64,000 nt of DNA from Marchantia polymorpha subsp. ruderalis (GCA_037833965.1 AP031354.1:29614001-29678000); one strand, 5' to 3'; positions 1 through 12,639 are shown, numbered from the stretch's first letter. A program made the numbers and translations. The notes: generated from the sequence alone by a model not told the origin.

Positions 1-2540
1 AATTTACTTATTCATTTATTCATTTATTCATTTGTTTGTATGTTTCTTACAAGTGTCTGCAAACTGAAATACATTTGCCTCATTACCACAAGGGTAAAAT
101 CGTTTTGGGCATATTTCTATTTAATATACAACAAAGTGTAATTATGAAGAATTTGGTATGATAAATATGACAAATCTGGGAGATTACTTAATGATTTTAT
201 TCTTCCAAAATTTCAAAGGATCATCTACTTTGATTTATGTAACTTGATATCTAAATTTAAATATTTTTAATGAACTTTAATTTTGAATAGAAAGATTATT
301 TATAACATGATTGAACAGAATTTATTAGAAAAATTAATAAATAAAACAAAATAATTATTAATATACTCGATTGATATTCAATGAAATCCATTCATCTAGG
401 CTACTAAATAATATTGTGAACTGGATCATCTTAGAACTGTTTACTTCAATGGTTTACTTTTTGGAAGTTTATGTACTTAAAATTCTCAAAAGTAAAGTCC
501 AATTCATTGACTTCTTTCTGTGAGATAACCATTCTCAATTTGGGCACATAAGTAGATCAAATTTTTATTTATTATCTTTCTGGTTTTGTCGAACGTTCCG
601 CAACCATAAAGGTTTTAAGAAGATAACATAATGTCCGGTAATACGCTCACATGCCGGACATCATCACGAGGAGACCAAAGAAGTTCAAGTTCATCATGAA
701 AATTCTAAATCCTCAAATCTGGATGATAAGTGAATGAATATTCCAGTGACCTACTTTACTCTTCAACTCTAACAATATTTACACCTTATAATTTTGCGCC
801 TTATTACATAGATTTCATGTGTTTTTAAAATTGTCCGATGATTCTCATTTCGTTTTGCTTACATACAAGAATTACTCTACTTTATAAGTTAACAATTCCT
901 ATCTAAATCGGAGTCTTCTCCAAATAAATACATACTGTGGAATTTTACATTAGCTGAGTGTGTCAAAACACGCCTTATTACAGAGTATATATCCAATGAA
1001 GCAGCAAAGCTCAAGTTTTTGCTTATTCATTTTCTTCAAACTCTCGTTGTTTCCTCGCCGATATTTGTTCAGGTAAGAAGCTGTAAAATCACAAAAATAT
1101 GACATAAACATTGAATATGCTGCTATTGCTGTCGTCTAATATGTTGCATGTACCTTGTTATGCCAACTTGGAACAATTCTCTATGCGAAGACTGTCTACA
1201 ATGAATGTTGTATTCTTTCTAACCCTTTTAGCTCATGAGTTCATATTGATAGGAAGTAACTATTTTCTTTTCTAAGTACAGTGCTTCTAGTCCAAGATGC
1301 ATCTACGATAATCAAAATGGACATTTTGTTTTAATTCGATTGATTTTTGGTAATTCATGAGTACAATATAGAATGCCATAAAAGTTGAAATTTCTATTTT
1401 CAATTGTGTGATATAAACGGGAAACTACTCATCTTCACACAAATACAAGAATGTTCAATTTAAGTTCTTGCCAGGTTCTATACCTAATCAATGAGAGAAT
1501 GCTTATCTAATCTCCGGGTATTCACATCTTGTGGAATCAGGTGAAGATTACAATACTTTTCAGATTGACCGTGTAACGAATCCCCATATGCTCTTATAAG
1601 TCCGCGACAATCATTTATTTGGACTTATTAGAGCATCTTTCTTTTCAGCTGAGCTGTTCTTATGATTCAATTGTTAAGAGAAACACATACCTTTTGGATG
1701 TACGGATCAATCTCGAAATGAATCAATCATCACACTGTACTCACTACACGCTGTAGCATGTCTGTTTCAGCAATTTGTTCCAAATTAAAGAATCATGAAT
1801 CGCATTGGACTACTGTAGTTTCTGCACATGATGCAATTTTGAATTCAATCAATTTTCATAAACGCATGTATTCTTCAGAAACGCCCAAGGAATAATGAAT
1901 TTCGCCATTCAAGCTTGAAGCGTGATTATTGTTAAGCTTAGTGGACAAGGAACCTGGTGCTGATTGGAATGAAGTCATGTTCTAGATGCGTTATACGTAT
2001 CCATGGTCACAATGTTCTCGTTGACATAACTGACAAGAATGATGGCTAATCGTGGGATTATTATGACCATACACGTAAAAGTAATAGCTCGTTTGTCCGG
2101 AGACCCCAAGTTGCTGCTATCGTTGAGAGTGTCGAGGCCGATGGCCAATGGCCAATGGAGGACCTCCCAGTAGGTTGACTACGTCTCCTGTCTGCGAATC
2201 TATGACGGGTTTCAGAGCCTGAAAACTCTGCAGGGCATCCACTCACGATACTTACAGTAGTAGACTCCTTGAGGTATGAGCTGCCCCGTTTGGACGCAAG
2301 TTTGACAAAGTAGAAGATAGAAGTCTTTGGATGGTCCCAAAAATCCCTAGAATGGTGGGAAGAGGAAGTTGGAACCTTTCAGAGAGAAGGCAGTGATGAG
2401 CCCCCATTGACCACGAGCAATCACGCATGCGATTTCAACATATCAACACGCGTGAGATGTCATTTCGCGACCGTGGGGCTTCGCCATGTACAGCTCTGTA
2501 CGATGAATCTCGAATTGAGACGAATCGCCGGAATTCATAT
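1..2540. other. AT-rich intergenic DNA, no gene seen
   Basis: AT-rich sequence without a reading frame that looks protein-coding on either strand. The only frame above 60 codons (2061-2246, minus) has no family features. No tRNA-like fold, LTR or terminal inverted repeat was recognised. Composition becomes more GC-rich after about 2 kb. Confidence 0.6.
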
Positions 2541-4200
2541 GAAGCTCAGTGACAGAGTGAGTGAGTGAGTGCCTGCGGCTTCAGGATTGCAGCAGACCGA
2601 TGGATAATTGGGAACCGACGGACGGAAGGCTGCAGGCGACGAGATGGAGAGCGTGGGGACGGACGGACAGACGGAGGGAGGACGTGTCGGGAAGACGGCG
2701 GACGGACGGAGGGAGGATGTACAAGGCTAGGAGCACGAAGACGTAGATACGAGGGACGGAGAGGCTGTACCGGGTCCGTTGAAACACAGGAGTCAAGAAC
2801 TCCGTTGACTCGCGTTGTGCCCCGTCCGCAAATCACTCTCACCCGTCTCCAGGCCGCGATCGGACGGCCGGCACCGCGTCCCCTGGTACCCGTACCATGA
2901 TTTGGCGTACGGATGTTGTACTTATAATCTCGCTCACTCTCTCTCCTTCTCTCTCACCGGGCTCACTGGACTCGCCGGTACTGGCGGCCAATGAGCCGCG
3001 GCCTGACAAGCAGTTACCGCCTGCTCGCCTGCCAGGCTCCCTGGCGCGACCGGGCCCTACCAGTCATCGGCAGCAGGGCAGGACCGGCAGGCAGCAAAAG
3101 TCCAAAAGAAAAGGCGCCGGGACAGACAGACACACATTCATGTTGAGTGCGTAGAGGGAGGTACTACTGTACTTGAGGATAGCAGTAAAGAGGAAGATAA
3201 ATGAGATGGGGAGTGAGAAACAGTGAGGACAGCGAGATCAGAGTGCGGATCAGTGATGGCCAGAGAAAGGGCAGCTGGGAGAGAGGGAGGGCGAGTATAA
3301 ATTTGTGCGCAGGTAAATGCAGAGGTGACGAGGGATGAGTGGGGAAAGGGAGAGGGAGGGGGAGGAAAGATGGAGAGGAAATGCAATTTGTTTGTTGGAA
3401 AGTAGTGACGGCAAATCGGAAACTGCGGTGGGAGGGGAAGAGGTGGTGGACAATGTCAAATATAAAGATTGATAGGGGAAATAGAGGGGAGGTGAAGCGA
3501 GCATTCATCACCGCGTCTGACACTTTGTCCAGCTCCACGCACATGGGTGTGAAGAGATGCGCTTTTTAATGGATTTGTTGGTTGGACGCTATCAGAATTT
3601 TTAAGAGGACGAGAGGTTAGTCAATGATGATGCACTCCTGCTGCTGCTGATCCTGCTGCTGCTGTTGCTGCGTGCTTCTGTTTGGCGGGGCGGGAGGTGC
3701 TGCTGCTGTTAGTGGTGACGAGTAGTATTTTTATGTGATCTGGGTAAACAAGCAACCGCCGATGGATATGATGTGGAGACGGGGGAGGGAGGGAGGGAGG
3801 GACAGGAGAGGAAAGGAACGGAAAGGAAGCGAGGAAGGCAGCGACCCCGAGCTATCCTATCTATCTTCTACCTATCTGTCCCTGCCCTTTCTTCCACAAT
3901 CACTGTACCAGTACCATTGTACAACCACACAGGAAATCAAAAATGTAATGTAACTAAATAGCTTCGTTTTCACCGCTAGCTGTCTGCTGCTACGGGGGTC
4001 GGGTCATGATCCTTCCGTGTACTTTACAGAGAGTGCAGCTGTTCTCCTACAACAAGAAAGAAAGAAAAACAATGCTTGAGCTGCTGCCGGTACTAATCGA
4101 GAGTGGGTTTCCATGTTGGGACCATGATTTTCAGTCCAGGATTTGGAAGTTTACTCAATGAGTGCGCTGATTAGAGGGTTAGGATAGCATTTGCCTCTCC
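2541..4200. other. Low-complexity purine/pyrimidine-rich spacer
   Basis: This stretch is biased and repetitive: GACGGACGG/GGGAGG-type runs at 2630-2760, a GAGTGAGTGAGT run near 2555-2570, long G+A blocks at 3170-3500 and 3775-3840, and CTG-rich runs at 3640-3715. Several overlapping frames are open on both strands, but they encode Arg/Gly- or Ser/Pro-rich low-complexity peptides and look like composition artefacts. It may be promoter or upstream DNA of the gene that starts near 4.5 kb. Confidence 0.5.
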
Positions 4201-4509
4201 TCGTCGTCAATCTTGTGGTGGTGCCTCCTCGCTCGATGCTCCATTGTACGCTCGCTTTCCTCTCTCGAAGCGGTTTACAGTGAACGCTTGGTTTATTAGC
4301 GTCGGAACCAGCGACCGAATGGAATTTACGTTTCTACTTACCGACACGGGTTGATTGAGCAGCAGTGTAGCATTTGTTGCCTCGGACTCAGAGAGGTAGA
4401 ATAAGAGTGGCAGCGAGGGGGAAAGGGGAACAGGACGACGCGGGGAGGCACAGAGAGAGACGGGGGACGACCAGAGGTGCGCGCGAGGAGGTTGGCAGAG
4501 AGCAAAGCC

Positions 4510-4632
4510 ATGAAGAAGCCTCGACCGTTTTGCCATTGCTTCGGACAGCATCAGCATCATCTCAAGGCCAAGTCCTCGAGCTCGGTGGTGGTAGATGAGG
4601 AGAAGCCGAAAGGACTCTATCGTTCTCCGTAG
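4510..4632 (+). CDS. Candidate 40-codon upstream ORF
   Basis: A complete ATG-to-TAG frame of 40 codons lies 78 bases upstream of the proposed start of the 4711-8714 gene. The peptide begins MKKPRPFCHCFGQHQHH, has a Ser/Val run and ends KGLYRSP. If the messenger starts upstream of it, this ORF would be met first by scanning ribosomes and could dampen translation of the main frame. No similarity is recognised. It could be chance in a GC-rich leader, or the real first coding exon of a different transcript. Confidence 0.3.
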   Translation: MKKPRPFCHCFGQHQHHLKAKSSSSVVVDEEKPKGLYRSP

Positions 4633-4710
4633 TGAGCTAGACTGCTGGTCGAGAGGGCCGTGACGATTTTAGAGCTTGATACAGATTTCGGTGTTTTTGA
4701 CGACGCAATC

Positions 4711-7700
4711 ATGGACCAGGCAGTGGTGCAGAGACAGCAGATGATGCAGCAGCAGGACGAGGTGCAAATGGAGCCCCAAAAACCTGCAGCCAAGCGAAAG
4801 AAACGTCAAGTCATCTCCGCCAGTACAGCCACATTCACCGAGCTGCAGAAAATTCTGCAAGAGATGCGGCCTTACACTCTCCAGGTGAGCTCGACCGACC
4901 CCTGCGAACCACCTCTCTATTTCCAGCTCCACCCGTATCCGCACTGAGAAGCTAATCGATACATCTCGATTTCATTATCAGCGCGAACACAATCACCAAG
5001 TTTCCAACTGAGATGTGAGCAATGTGATTTTTCATTCTCCAAATGTGAGTTCCTCCAACTTCAGACTCGGTGGCAAACCGACCAACTAGAGATGCATCGA
5101 CCAACTACATCGAACTAGCATTCTTGCGCTTCACCATCCTGTCCTTCACCTATCAGTCCATCTTATATCGTTCGGGGCAGCCGCATTTTGCAGACGAGCA
5201 TTTTGCACGTGATGTTCTCCTCACTCTCCAGGACTGAGCTGGACTGTATTCCTCACTCTCCAGACGAGCTGGACTGTAGACTGACATCGTACATACCCTT
5301 CTCGTACCTCTTGACATACTTGCTGCCCGCTCGCTTAAGGTCGACTCTGTTACTCGTCCGCAAAGACTTTGCATTCTACTCCTGGCTTTTCTGCCATGCT
5401 CAGAATTCAACAGAGCTGTACATTCACAACTCGTATGGTCAGTCAACGTCAGGACCCTGAAAGTCAATGTGCGGAACACACACTTGAAAATGAAGCACAA
5501 CCTCCTCGTGCAGCTGCGGCGATCTTCATTGTTAGTTGGTCCGGATTTTAGGCGACATTAGATACACATCTTGCCCTCCGTCCGAGAATGCTGATTTTGA
5601 GGAATGACAAGTGATAGCTCTCGGAGGTCTGGATCATATTCAGCCTGAGAGTGACACGAGCTCTCACAGGTGTGGTAATGCGTTGTCCACCCACTGCTTA
5701 TCTCAGATCTACAATCAACCAGCCCAATACAGTCTTAAGCTTTCCGATCGCTCATCCCACTTCCACTATGGCTCCGTCTTTCACCTCAAACCCTCAGTTA
5801 TAATATATGGCTTCTTCTCTGAGCTCAGGCAGATCGAGTCCAGCTGAACCAGACATGGATGAAACGAGAGTGTGCACTTGGACACTGATCACTCATTGGA
5901 TTCTCGCTGTGATGTGCAGGTTTTGAGGACGCCGTATTACCGCAATTGTAAAGCTGCGCGGAACATGCGGCGTGGTAACTGACCTTTCCCACCCACTCCA
6001 CTCCGATGTCATTGACCATTGACAAGTGTGTCGTCACAATGCGGCTGTCTGGATCTGTTTCTGAACACAACCGCCTGTCTGACATGCGTTTTCAGAACGT
6101 GGTTTCCACCACATGTGCATGTCCAGGTCTCCTTACACACCATCGATTCGTACGGTTTCTTTCAGCGACAATATCCTTCTTTCAGAGAGGAAAGAACAGG
6201 CCTGTTTTGGTAGAGACAGAACTGACCCGACATTGCATGATGCCAGCCAGCCCTCAGGCTGTCTTCATATAATCTTGCCTGATAGTACTACAGTGAAGGG
6301 CCGGAGGCCAGTCGATTGGGATCTCAGTTGAGAAGCTCTGTGGCAGCTGCTCTATTGAGCTGACCTCGTTTGTACTACTCTGAGTTAGCTGATTGCTAAC
6401 TGAAGCCAAACTTGCCCACTGAGTGCGTCTGTGAGTTCCACGAGGACTGCGCATCGAAGAAGAAGTATAAGATGTTCTCTCTGATTGAAGAAATTTTAGC
6501 TGGTTGGAGTTGATATATCTGTATATACTCTTGTGAAAATTAGGAGGACTCTTTCTGCAACTCAATCGGTCTTACATTTACGATTTATGCATAAAATGAA
6601 AGATCAGTGCGTGGTTTGTGCAGGCATGCGTCAAATCAGGGACTTGTGCAAGCAGGTGCGTATAGAAACGGTGTCCCTCGGAAAGAGGAACAAAGTCGAA
6701 GGAACGAGGAGACGGAGGAGACCGGTGAAACCAGCTTCCATAGAGGACGGTATTGTAAGTCCACCTGGTGGGGAGGAAGTGACGAGATCAGATATTATCG
6801 CCGGTGAATCGCAGGACGGGAGAAATGGCGTCACAGAGGTTTCGGAGCTCCCGGGTGTAGAATCATCGCCCTTGGACTCACCCACAGCACCAAGTGTACA
6901 TTCAACAAAGGCGGAACTCATAACACCAAAGACCGAGTTTATCATCACGCCCAAACCAGAGAGAATCATTGTCTAGAAAGAAGACTGGACAGTCATACAA
7001 AATCCAAAGGCCAAACTAGATGAGAACATGATCGGACCTGCATCACACCGATCTCTCCCGGTCATAAGTTTATGCATCTGAAGAATTCGTCTTGCTTCCA
7101 GTGATCCGATTTAGAGAGAGTTTCAATGTAGCAATATCCTACTCCCTGATGTTGATGTTTGTCCGGAGGAGGAGCTGAAACAGCTCAGAGAGGTCAATCA
7201 TGAACATTGCTGTAGATAGAACATTTGCTCGCAGTAGCATTTTTAAGTGGCAGGAGAGAAGTCTTAGTGTAGACAGACACCTAACCCGAAGAGCAGTGAT
7301 GGTGATGTTGTACAGTCGTGTCCTGACCACAGACCAAACTTTGATGGTCCTTAAGATTCAGGGTCCCATTGCTTAGATCAATCCCCTATGCTTTCAAGAA
7401 TGCCTCTGTATTGCAAGCAAGAAGGCACGCCGAGTAGCTAGCAAGCCATCCGGCAAAACAGAAGCCGGGTCTTGCATGATAATGATCAGATTTTGCTACT
7501 AACCCAATTCGTAGAGTTGTAGATTTCTTTGTCGAAAGTTCGTTAGAGAAGGTCGTAGAAACCCTCGGAACGACTAACTGCCAATTTATTAGACCTTGTC
7601 ACCTGCTGGCCAACATCTCTGCATCCTCGGGAGGTGGGCCCACATAAACTGTGTACTTTCACACGTTTGTATAGAAATATTAAACAATCAAATCTTCCGA

Positions 7701-8714
7701 GTCTTCCCGATTTGTGCAGCTGTCGGTTGTTGTCAAGTCCAGTTTTATTGCAGAACAGGAAGATCTCTCACAGCGCTATCCAATCTTCCCATCAAGCATT
7801 ACGAGGGCAGTCCAGCCTATCCAAATGCACCGCTCATGTGCCCTTGTGCCGAAAAATATACCTCTCCAAGATAGCAATAAGAACGTGTAGTGAACATGAA
7901 ATGCAGTTTCGATCCGAGAGGATGTCATGATCTGGAGCAACCTAATCTTCGAGCAAATGGCGCCAAATAACGGTAAGAAGCACGAAAACATTTAATAGTT
8001 TCAAGTGACCACAACCACAACGGATCGACCTTCATTGCCGAAGCCAGAATTGCCTCTTCTCGAAGTTGGAAATGTCAGTTACTCACCTCGGTCCTTCTGC
8101 CAAACGCACCAGGTTATCCTCTGAGGCCGTGCACCGGCTACCATCAGGCGCAACGCAGACCAAGTCTAACGAGTTACATGTAAGCCTCGCCTCCACTTCT
8201 GCGCCAACCAGCGAGACCAGGAAGCAACGACACCTTGTCACGTCTCTGAAACGAATCTGCAAGATTTAATGCTTGCAACACAAAAGGGAACCTGACTGAT
8301 AGCAGACTGGCAAGCATCGAAGACGAGGGAGCTGGAGGATTGTTGGGGGTTGGGGGTTGAAGGAGGAAACAGAAGTTGAGCTGCAGAGGAGGGCGCGGTA
8401 AGCAGGAGCAGCTGCAGCAACTGAAGCATCTTGCAAGGGACTTTCAATTCTCGACAATGAAGTTAATGAATGCAGCGATGCTTTAGCATCTCCCAACGTC
8501 CTCACACTCTTGGTCTTACGAATAATCTGGCTGCATGCAGGTAGGCCCGGTCTGGAAGAGGGGTCGAGGAGGAGGAGGTGGTGGTGCTATGCCAGATCGT
8601 CCGTATGCCACTACCGATGTTGCTTTTTGCTTCTCCGAAGAATCTGAACTAGCAGCAGCTGAGCAGAAGCAGAGCAGCAGCAGCAGGAGACGAGTCGAGG
8701 TGAAGAAGACATGA
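4711..8714 (+). CDS. Candidate four-exon host gene, unknown function
   Basis: Proposed exons are 4711-4884, 6608-6754 (or starting at 6624), 8066-8179 and 8541-8714, about 202 residues. Exon 1 starts at ATG 4711 and encodes a Gln/Met-rich start, a basic KRKKR stretch and a helix-like region (ATFTELQKILQEMRPYTLQ) before a CAG|GTGAGC donor. Exon 2 contains MRQIRDLCKQ and a TRRRRRP basic run and ends at ATT|GTAAGT. Exon 3 begins after a pyrimidine-rich acceptor and ends CAT|GTAAGC. Exon 4 begins after TGCAG, is Gly- then Ser-rich and ends VEVKKT-stop. The donors and acceptors of exons 2-4 are all phase 0. The exon 1 to 2 join is in frame only with the weaker acceptor at 6607 or an unseen small exon. 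The basic runs suggest a nuclear protein. I recognise no family. Confidence 0.45.
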
Positions 8715-10095
8715 AGAGCACTGCAAAATCACTAAATGTGCTTTTCCTTTTGGACTTCTATCATTGAGCACTAAGGCTAGACTTCAATCACTCTGCAACT
8801 GTGAAGTTGGTGGCCGCTGGCACAGCCATGTACCACTGACACTACTCAGCGAGAGGTTGTCAACTGTTGCCTTTCTGACGTGAATATTTCATACTCCACA
8901 CTAGAAAGGAGAACACCACACCCCTCCACTGCACCCCACTGCAAGAGATGCTAACAGTCCAGACCACATCCTGTCACATCACAACTCTAACGCATCATTC
9001 ATTCATTCATTGACAAACATACTTACATCAATATACATGCAAAGGATGTAATTGGTCGACCCTTAAATATTACTCAGTGTAACATGGGCAGCTTCGAATC
9101 ATTTGTCTTTCATTGGTTTAGAATGAGAGTGCAGTTCAGTGCGTTTGAGTAGAGTGATCATTGTAGCGAAGAATTCTCTGACACAGAAGCACAATCCACC
9201 CATTTAAGTTCCGAATTGATTAAGTGGCATTTATTTGGGAGATGCAGACCCTTTATTCTCAACTTTTTCAATAAAAATGTTGTCGATGATGACTGATTGG
9301 TAACGGGATTGAAGGATTCCTCCAGAAGTATCTGCCTATGTCACTTCAGGAATAAGGACCATGCTTAAGTTCTGAGCCGTTTGAGTATTTTACATCCAGT
9401 CCTTCCTCGTCAACAGTTATTGTAGTATAATATATATTTATTATGGGCATAGACAAGTGGAGATGATGCCCAGAAACCTCAGCTCGGGTTTCTGGTAAAG
9501 ATCCACGGCTCTTTCACTTATTAGTGTTTCACAACGTTACGAGCTCTGCGTCTGTGAAATGCTTGAGTTCTATGATTGGTCCAAAACGAACATTAGAACT
9601 GGTATATTTTCATTGCTATATTTTATCGGAATTCTGTAAGATACTGACATGCATGGCAATTGTCTTCTGCAGTTACAATGCAGATAGAAGTTTTTAAGTG
9701 AGTTTCAGTAATCAAGGCATTGGCAACAGTTTGGTATAAGGTTGACGTGTATAGCTATCAGTTTAGCTTGATCGTGATGGAGATTAGAACATTGCTTCCT
9801 CCACAGCTAGACCGAGAAATGCTTTGCTCATCATAATGTAGAGAAGGTTATTACAAGAGTATTGTGATTTGCAAGCAGCGCTTGCCGCAACGGATATGAC
9901 TTTGGGAAACCATAGTGAAACAAGACTTCAAATTACATTTTGCTTTGAAGAGATGAAATTCGAGAACGCCAAAAATAATAGCAAATTGCTCTTGCAAATG
10001 AAAATAGGCACAAAAAGTTCTACGTGTATAGGCTGAGACTCTTAAAAGAATTTGAGATCCGACAAGATGTCTCGAATGATTTCTCCAACACAAAA
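8715..10095. other. Intergenic, no feature recognised
   Basis: Probably the 3' UTR of the preceding gene followed by spacer. A short CATT repeat lies at 8994-9010. No coding frame, terminal repeat or RNA gene was recognised. Confidence 0.5.
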
Positions 10096-10146
10096 GGAAA
10101 TAAAATAAAATAAAATAAAATAAAATAAAATGAAATAAAATAAAAG
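10096..10146. repeat. (AAAAT)n microsatellite
   Basis: About nine consecutive AAAAT/AAATA units with one G interruption. It sits where the inverted copia-like segment (10150-10609) loses its recognisable similarity, so it may mark that segment's truncation point. Confidence 0.8.
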
Positions 10147-10149
10147 TAC

Positions 10150-10609
10150 AAACTTTGCTACTTTTGCCAAAAAACCATCATTGACAAACAAAAACTTCAA
10201 AAACCTTTAGTTTTCAACCTAACAACAAACCGAGACCTCTCTATCAGCATAATTCCGTTATTGACAGAAATTTGTCAGAGACAAAAAATCTGCCAGTCGA
10301 CTTTGACTCGAAAGACACAACCTTGCCACACACAATCTGAATCGAAACCAGCTTTGATACCAATTTGCTAACGTTAAACCAAAAAACTCAGTGAAACATT
10401 GAAGCAAGCATGAACACGAGAGACATGTCATATAACGTGGTTCAGCCTCAAAGGCTACGTCCACGGCTGAAACACGCGAGAGAGTTATTGACAACTAAAT
10501 GCAACCCATACAGAGTAGAAACCTTGGGGGTATATATATACCTAGTGACAAACCTAGCTATAGACAGCTAGAACATGAGGTTACTCCTCAACCGAAGTTA
10601 AACTCAACA
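10150..10609 (-). mobile_element. Truncated Ty1/copia end: LTR, primer site, part of leader (inverted)
   Basis: Read on the minus strand, this starts TGTTGAG at 10609 and follows the LTR at 11810-12061 block by block: GGAGTAACCTCA, TATAGCTAGG, a TATA run followed by CCCCC, GCCGTGGACGTAGC and ACCACGTTATATGA. The LTR ends near 10366. It is followed by TTGGTATCAAAGC (10351-10363), the classic copia primer-binding site for initiator Met tRNA, and about 200 bases of leader. It is a fossil fragment with no coding part, a diverged relative of the larger element and in opposite orientation. Confidence 0.8.
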
Positions 10610-11525
10610 TATTGAAGTTACTATTAAAAGATCCCAGAATATTTAAATCTTGAATTTGATAAGACATTATCAATGAATATAGTTTGTGAGAAGATTAAAA
10701 AATTTTTGATTTGTTTTTCTTTCAGGTTTATTATTAGATTTTGTCTTATTTTATGAATATAATTATTTTTAGTATTTTTATTGCCAAAAAAACTGATAAC
10801 TTAAATTGTATAATAGAAGATATAACTATCATGATCAGATTGAACATATGAGATTCTTTATGACTTGAAAAAATGATTTATGATCAAGTACATATAGAGA
10901 ATTTGAAGGAAGAATATGAAATAATCTATTTAAGACAATTATTTTGCCAAATGTTTTTGAAAAAATCATAGATAAAAAATTTATTAAAAATCTGAGATAA
11001 ATTTCAACACTGCGACATTATCATACATAACATAAATCAGGTTCTTTTAAATTTTTTTCTTTTGTAATTTTAAAATATTCAAAAGAGCACTTTGTTGATA
11101 AAAATCAGGTTAAATATTTATCTCACAAATAGAAATAAAAATAAAAATGATTAAATTTATACTTTAACCACATTTTACTTATTTTTGTTATATATATAAC
11201 TAACTCTTCGGTCAGTTTTGTTTTATAGTGCCATTATTTATTTGAATTCTGTAAAATTCTAAAATATTTTTATTTGAATTTTTTTTTAAAAAAATCTTTC
11301 TGTTTTCTTGATTGAAATTTATATATACATATATATGATATTTCTTAATGTTCTTACACTATTGGATTTTTACAAAGTCTATTTAATAGTTTTATTGAAA
11401 TAAACATGACATATTACATTAATAACAGATAACATCAGAATTATAATTTAACAAATTTAGAAATTTAATGATTTTAAATTTTAAAACACAAATTTTCATA
11501 TTTATTTGGAAAAAAATCTAATCTA
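10610..11525. other. AT-rich DNA between copia fragments
   Basis: Very AT-rich sequence with many short A and T runs. No reading frame, terminal inverted repeat or LTR was seen. It separates the inverted copia fragment from the start of the 536-bp direct repeat at 11526. Confidence 0.6.
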
Positions 11526-11809
11526 CTCTAGTTAACTCTTGTGTAAAGAGGGAGCTTGTATTAAGTTTCTGTCTAGAACTTCCCGCGGAGTAATTATATA
11601 GACTACGAGATCTCTGATCCCTCTATGCCAGCAGGTTTTCTATTCACCTCTTTGTGTTATTACTCTATCCTGTTATGACCACGATCTAGTTCTAGTTAAC
11701 TCTCATAGAAAGAGGGGCCTTGTGTTAGGTTTCTGTCTAGAACTTCCCGCTGAGTAATAACATAGGTTACAGAGGTTATTGTTTCTTTAACACGAGTTAA
11801 GGAGTAGAT
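11526..11809 (+). mobile_element. 3' internal end of an upstream copia copy
   Basis: These 284 bases align with 26775-27058, and the offset (15249) stays constant up to the LTR start. They are the untranslated DNA that precedes the 3' LTR, including two diverged copies of a unit holding TAGTTAACTC, TCTAGAACTTCCCGC and GAGTAAT. No coding part of this upstream element remains; the homology stops sharply against AT-rich DNA at 11525/11526. Confidence 0.8.
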
Positions 11810-12061
11810 TGTTGAGATTAACTCCGGTTAAGGAGTAACCTCAGGTTATAGCTATTTATAGCTAGGTGTGTCGCTGGCTTTGGGTATAAATATACCCCCG
11901 GGCCAAAGCTTCTTTCTAGAGTAGCATTGTGTATTCACCTTGTGAGTAAACTTTTTTGCGTGTTTGAGCCGTGGACGTAGCACTTGAGGGTGAATCACGT
12001 TATATGAGTGTCCAGTGTGATTCTTGTGTGATTCGTACTTGGCTTTAGTTTTACGTTAAGA
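11810..12061 (+). repeat. Copia LTR (5' LTR of the main element)
   Basis: Starts TGTTGAG and ends near ACGTTAAGA. A TATA-like GGGTATAAATATACC (about 11880-11895) is a plausible LTR promoter. It pairs with the LTR at 27059-27311. Upstream it abuts 3'-internal DNA and downstream the primer site, so it is a shared LTR between two head-to-tail copies. Confidence 0.85.
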
Positions 12062-12062
12062 A

Positions 12063-12075
12063 TTGATATTAGAGC
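12063..12075 (+). other. Copia primer-binding site
   Basis: TTGATATTAGAGC directly follows the LTR and resembles the usual plant copia site TGGTATCAGAGC, complementary to the 3' part of initiator Met tRNA. The inverted copy at 10351-10363 has an even closer match. Confidence 0.7.
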
Positions 12076-12168
12076 TGACTTACGATTCGGAAAAGTTTTC
12101 AGTTTTTTGTTTGGTATTCCGTGACTTACACGTATAGTGAAAAACCTGTGTTAATTTCTATTAGTTTG

Positions 12169-12390
12169 TTAATAGAAGAAACTTTCAGTTTTTGTTTCAA
12201 TGTCAGAATTTTGTAGAGAGTTTTTTGTAGTCTCAAAGTTTTTTCAGAACTCTGTAGACAATTCTGCAAGTTGTGTTTTCTTTCTAAAAATTGTTGATAG
12301 AAGAAACTTTCAATCTTTGTTTCAGTGTCAGAATTTTGTCGAGAGTTTTTTGTAGTCTTAGAGTTTTTTCAAAACTCAGTAGACAATTTT
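12169..12390 (+). repeat. Tandem duplication in the copia leader
   Basis: Two units of about 98 bases spaced by about 124 bases (12169-12266 and 12293-12390). Both contain ATAGAAGAAACTTTCA, GTCAGAATTTTGT, GAGAGTTTTTTGTAGTCT and AGACAATT. They lie in the untranslated leader upstream of the inserted DNA. Confidence 0.75.
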
Positions 12391-12639
12391 CAAGGCGTGG
12401 GGGTAGACAGTGATGGAATGTTTTAGTCATGTCTATATAAGCTATTTACTGTGATTGAAGCATTTGCTGTCAAGTTGTTTAATGTTAAGTTTAGTTTAGT
12501 TTGGTGTCAGAGTTTTTCATTGACGGTGTGTATAGTGAAAAAGATTTCAACTTTTACTAAACGTTGCTAAGTTTCTATGCAAAGTTTTGACCGTTTTCAC
12601 TAACATTATGTCTTCGTTGGGGCATATCTAGGAGTGAGA

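Noticed and set aside
2546-2900. Overlapping frames on both strands
   Set aside because: They arise from GACGGACGG/GGGAGG low-complexity DNA, with Arg/Gly- or Ser/Pro-rich peptides only.
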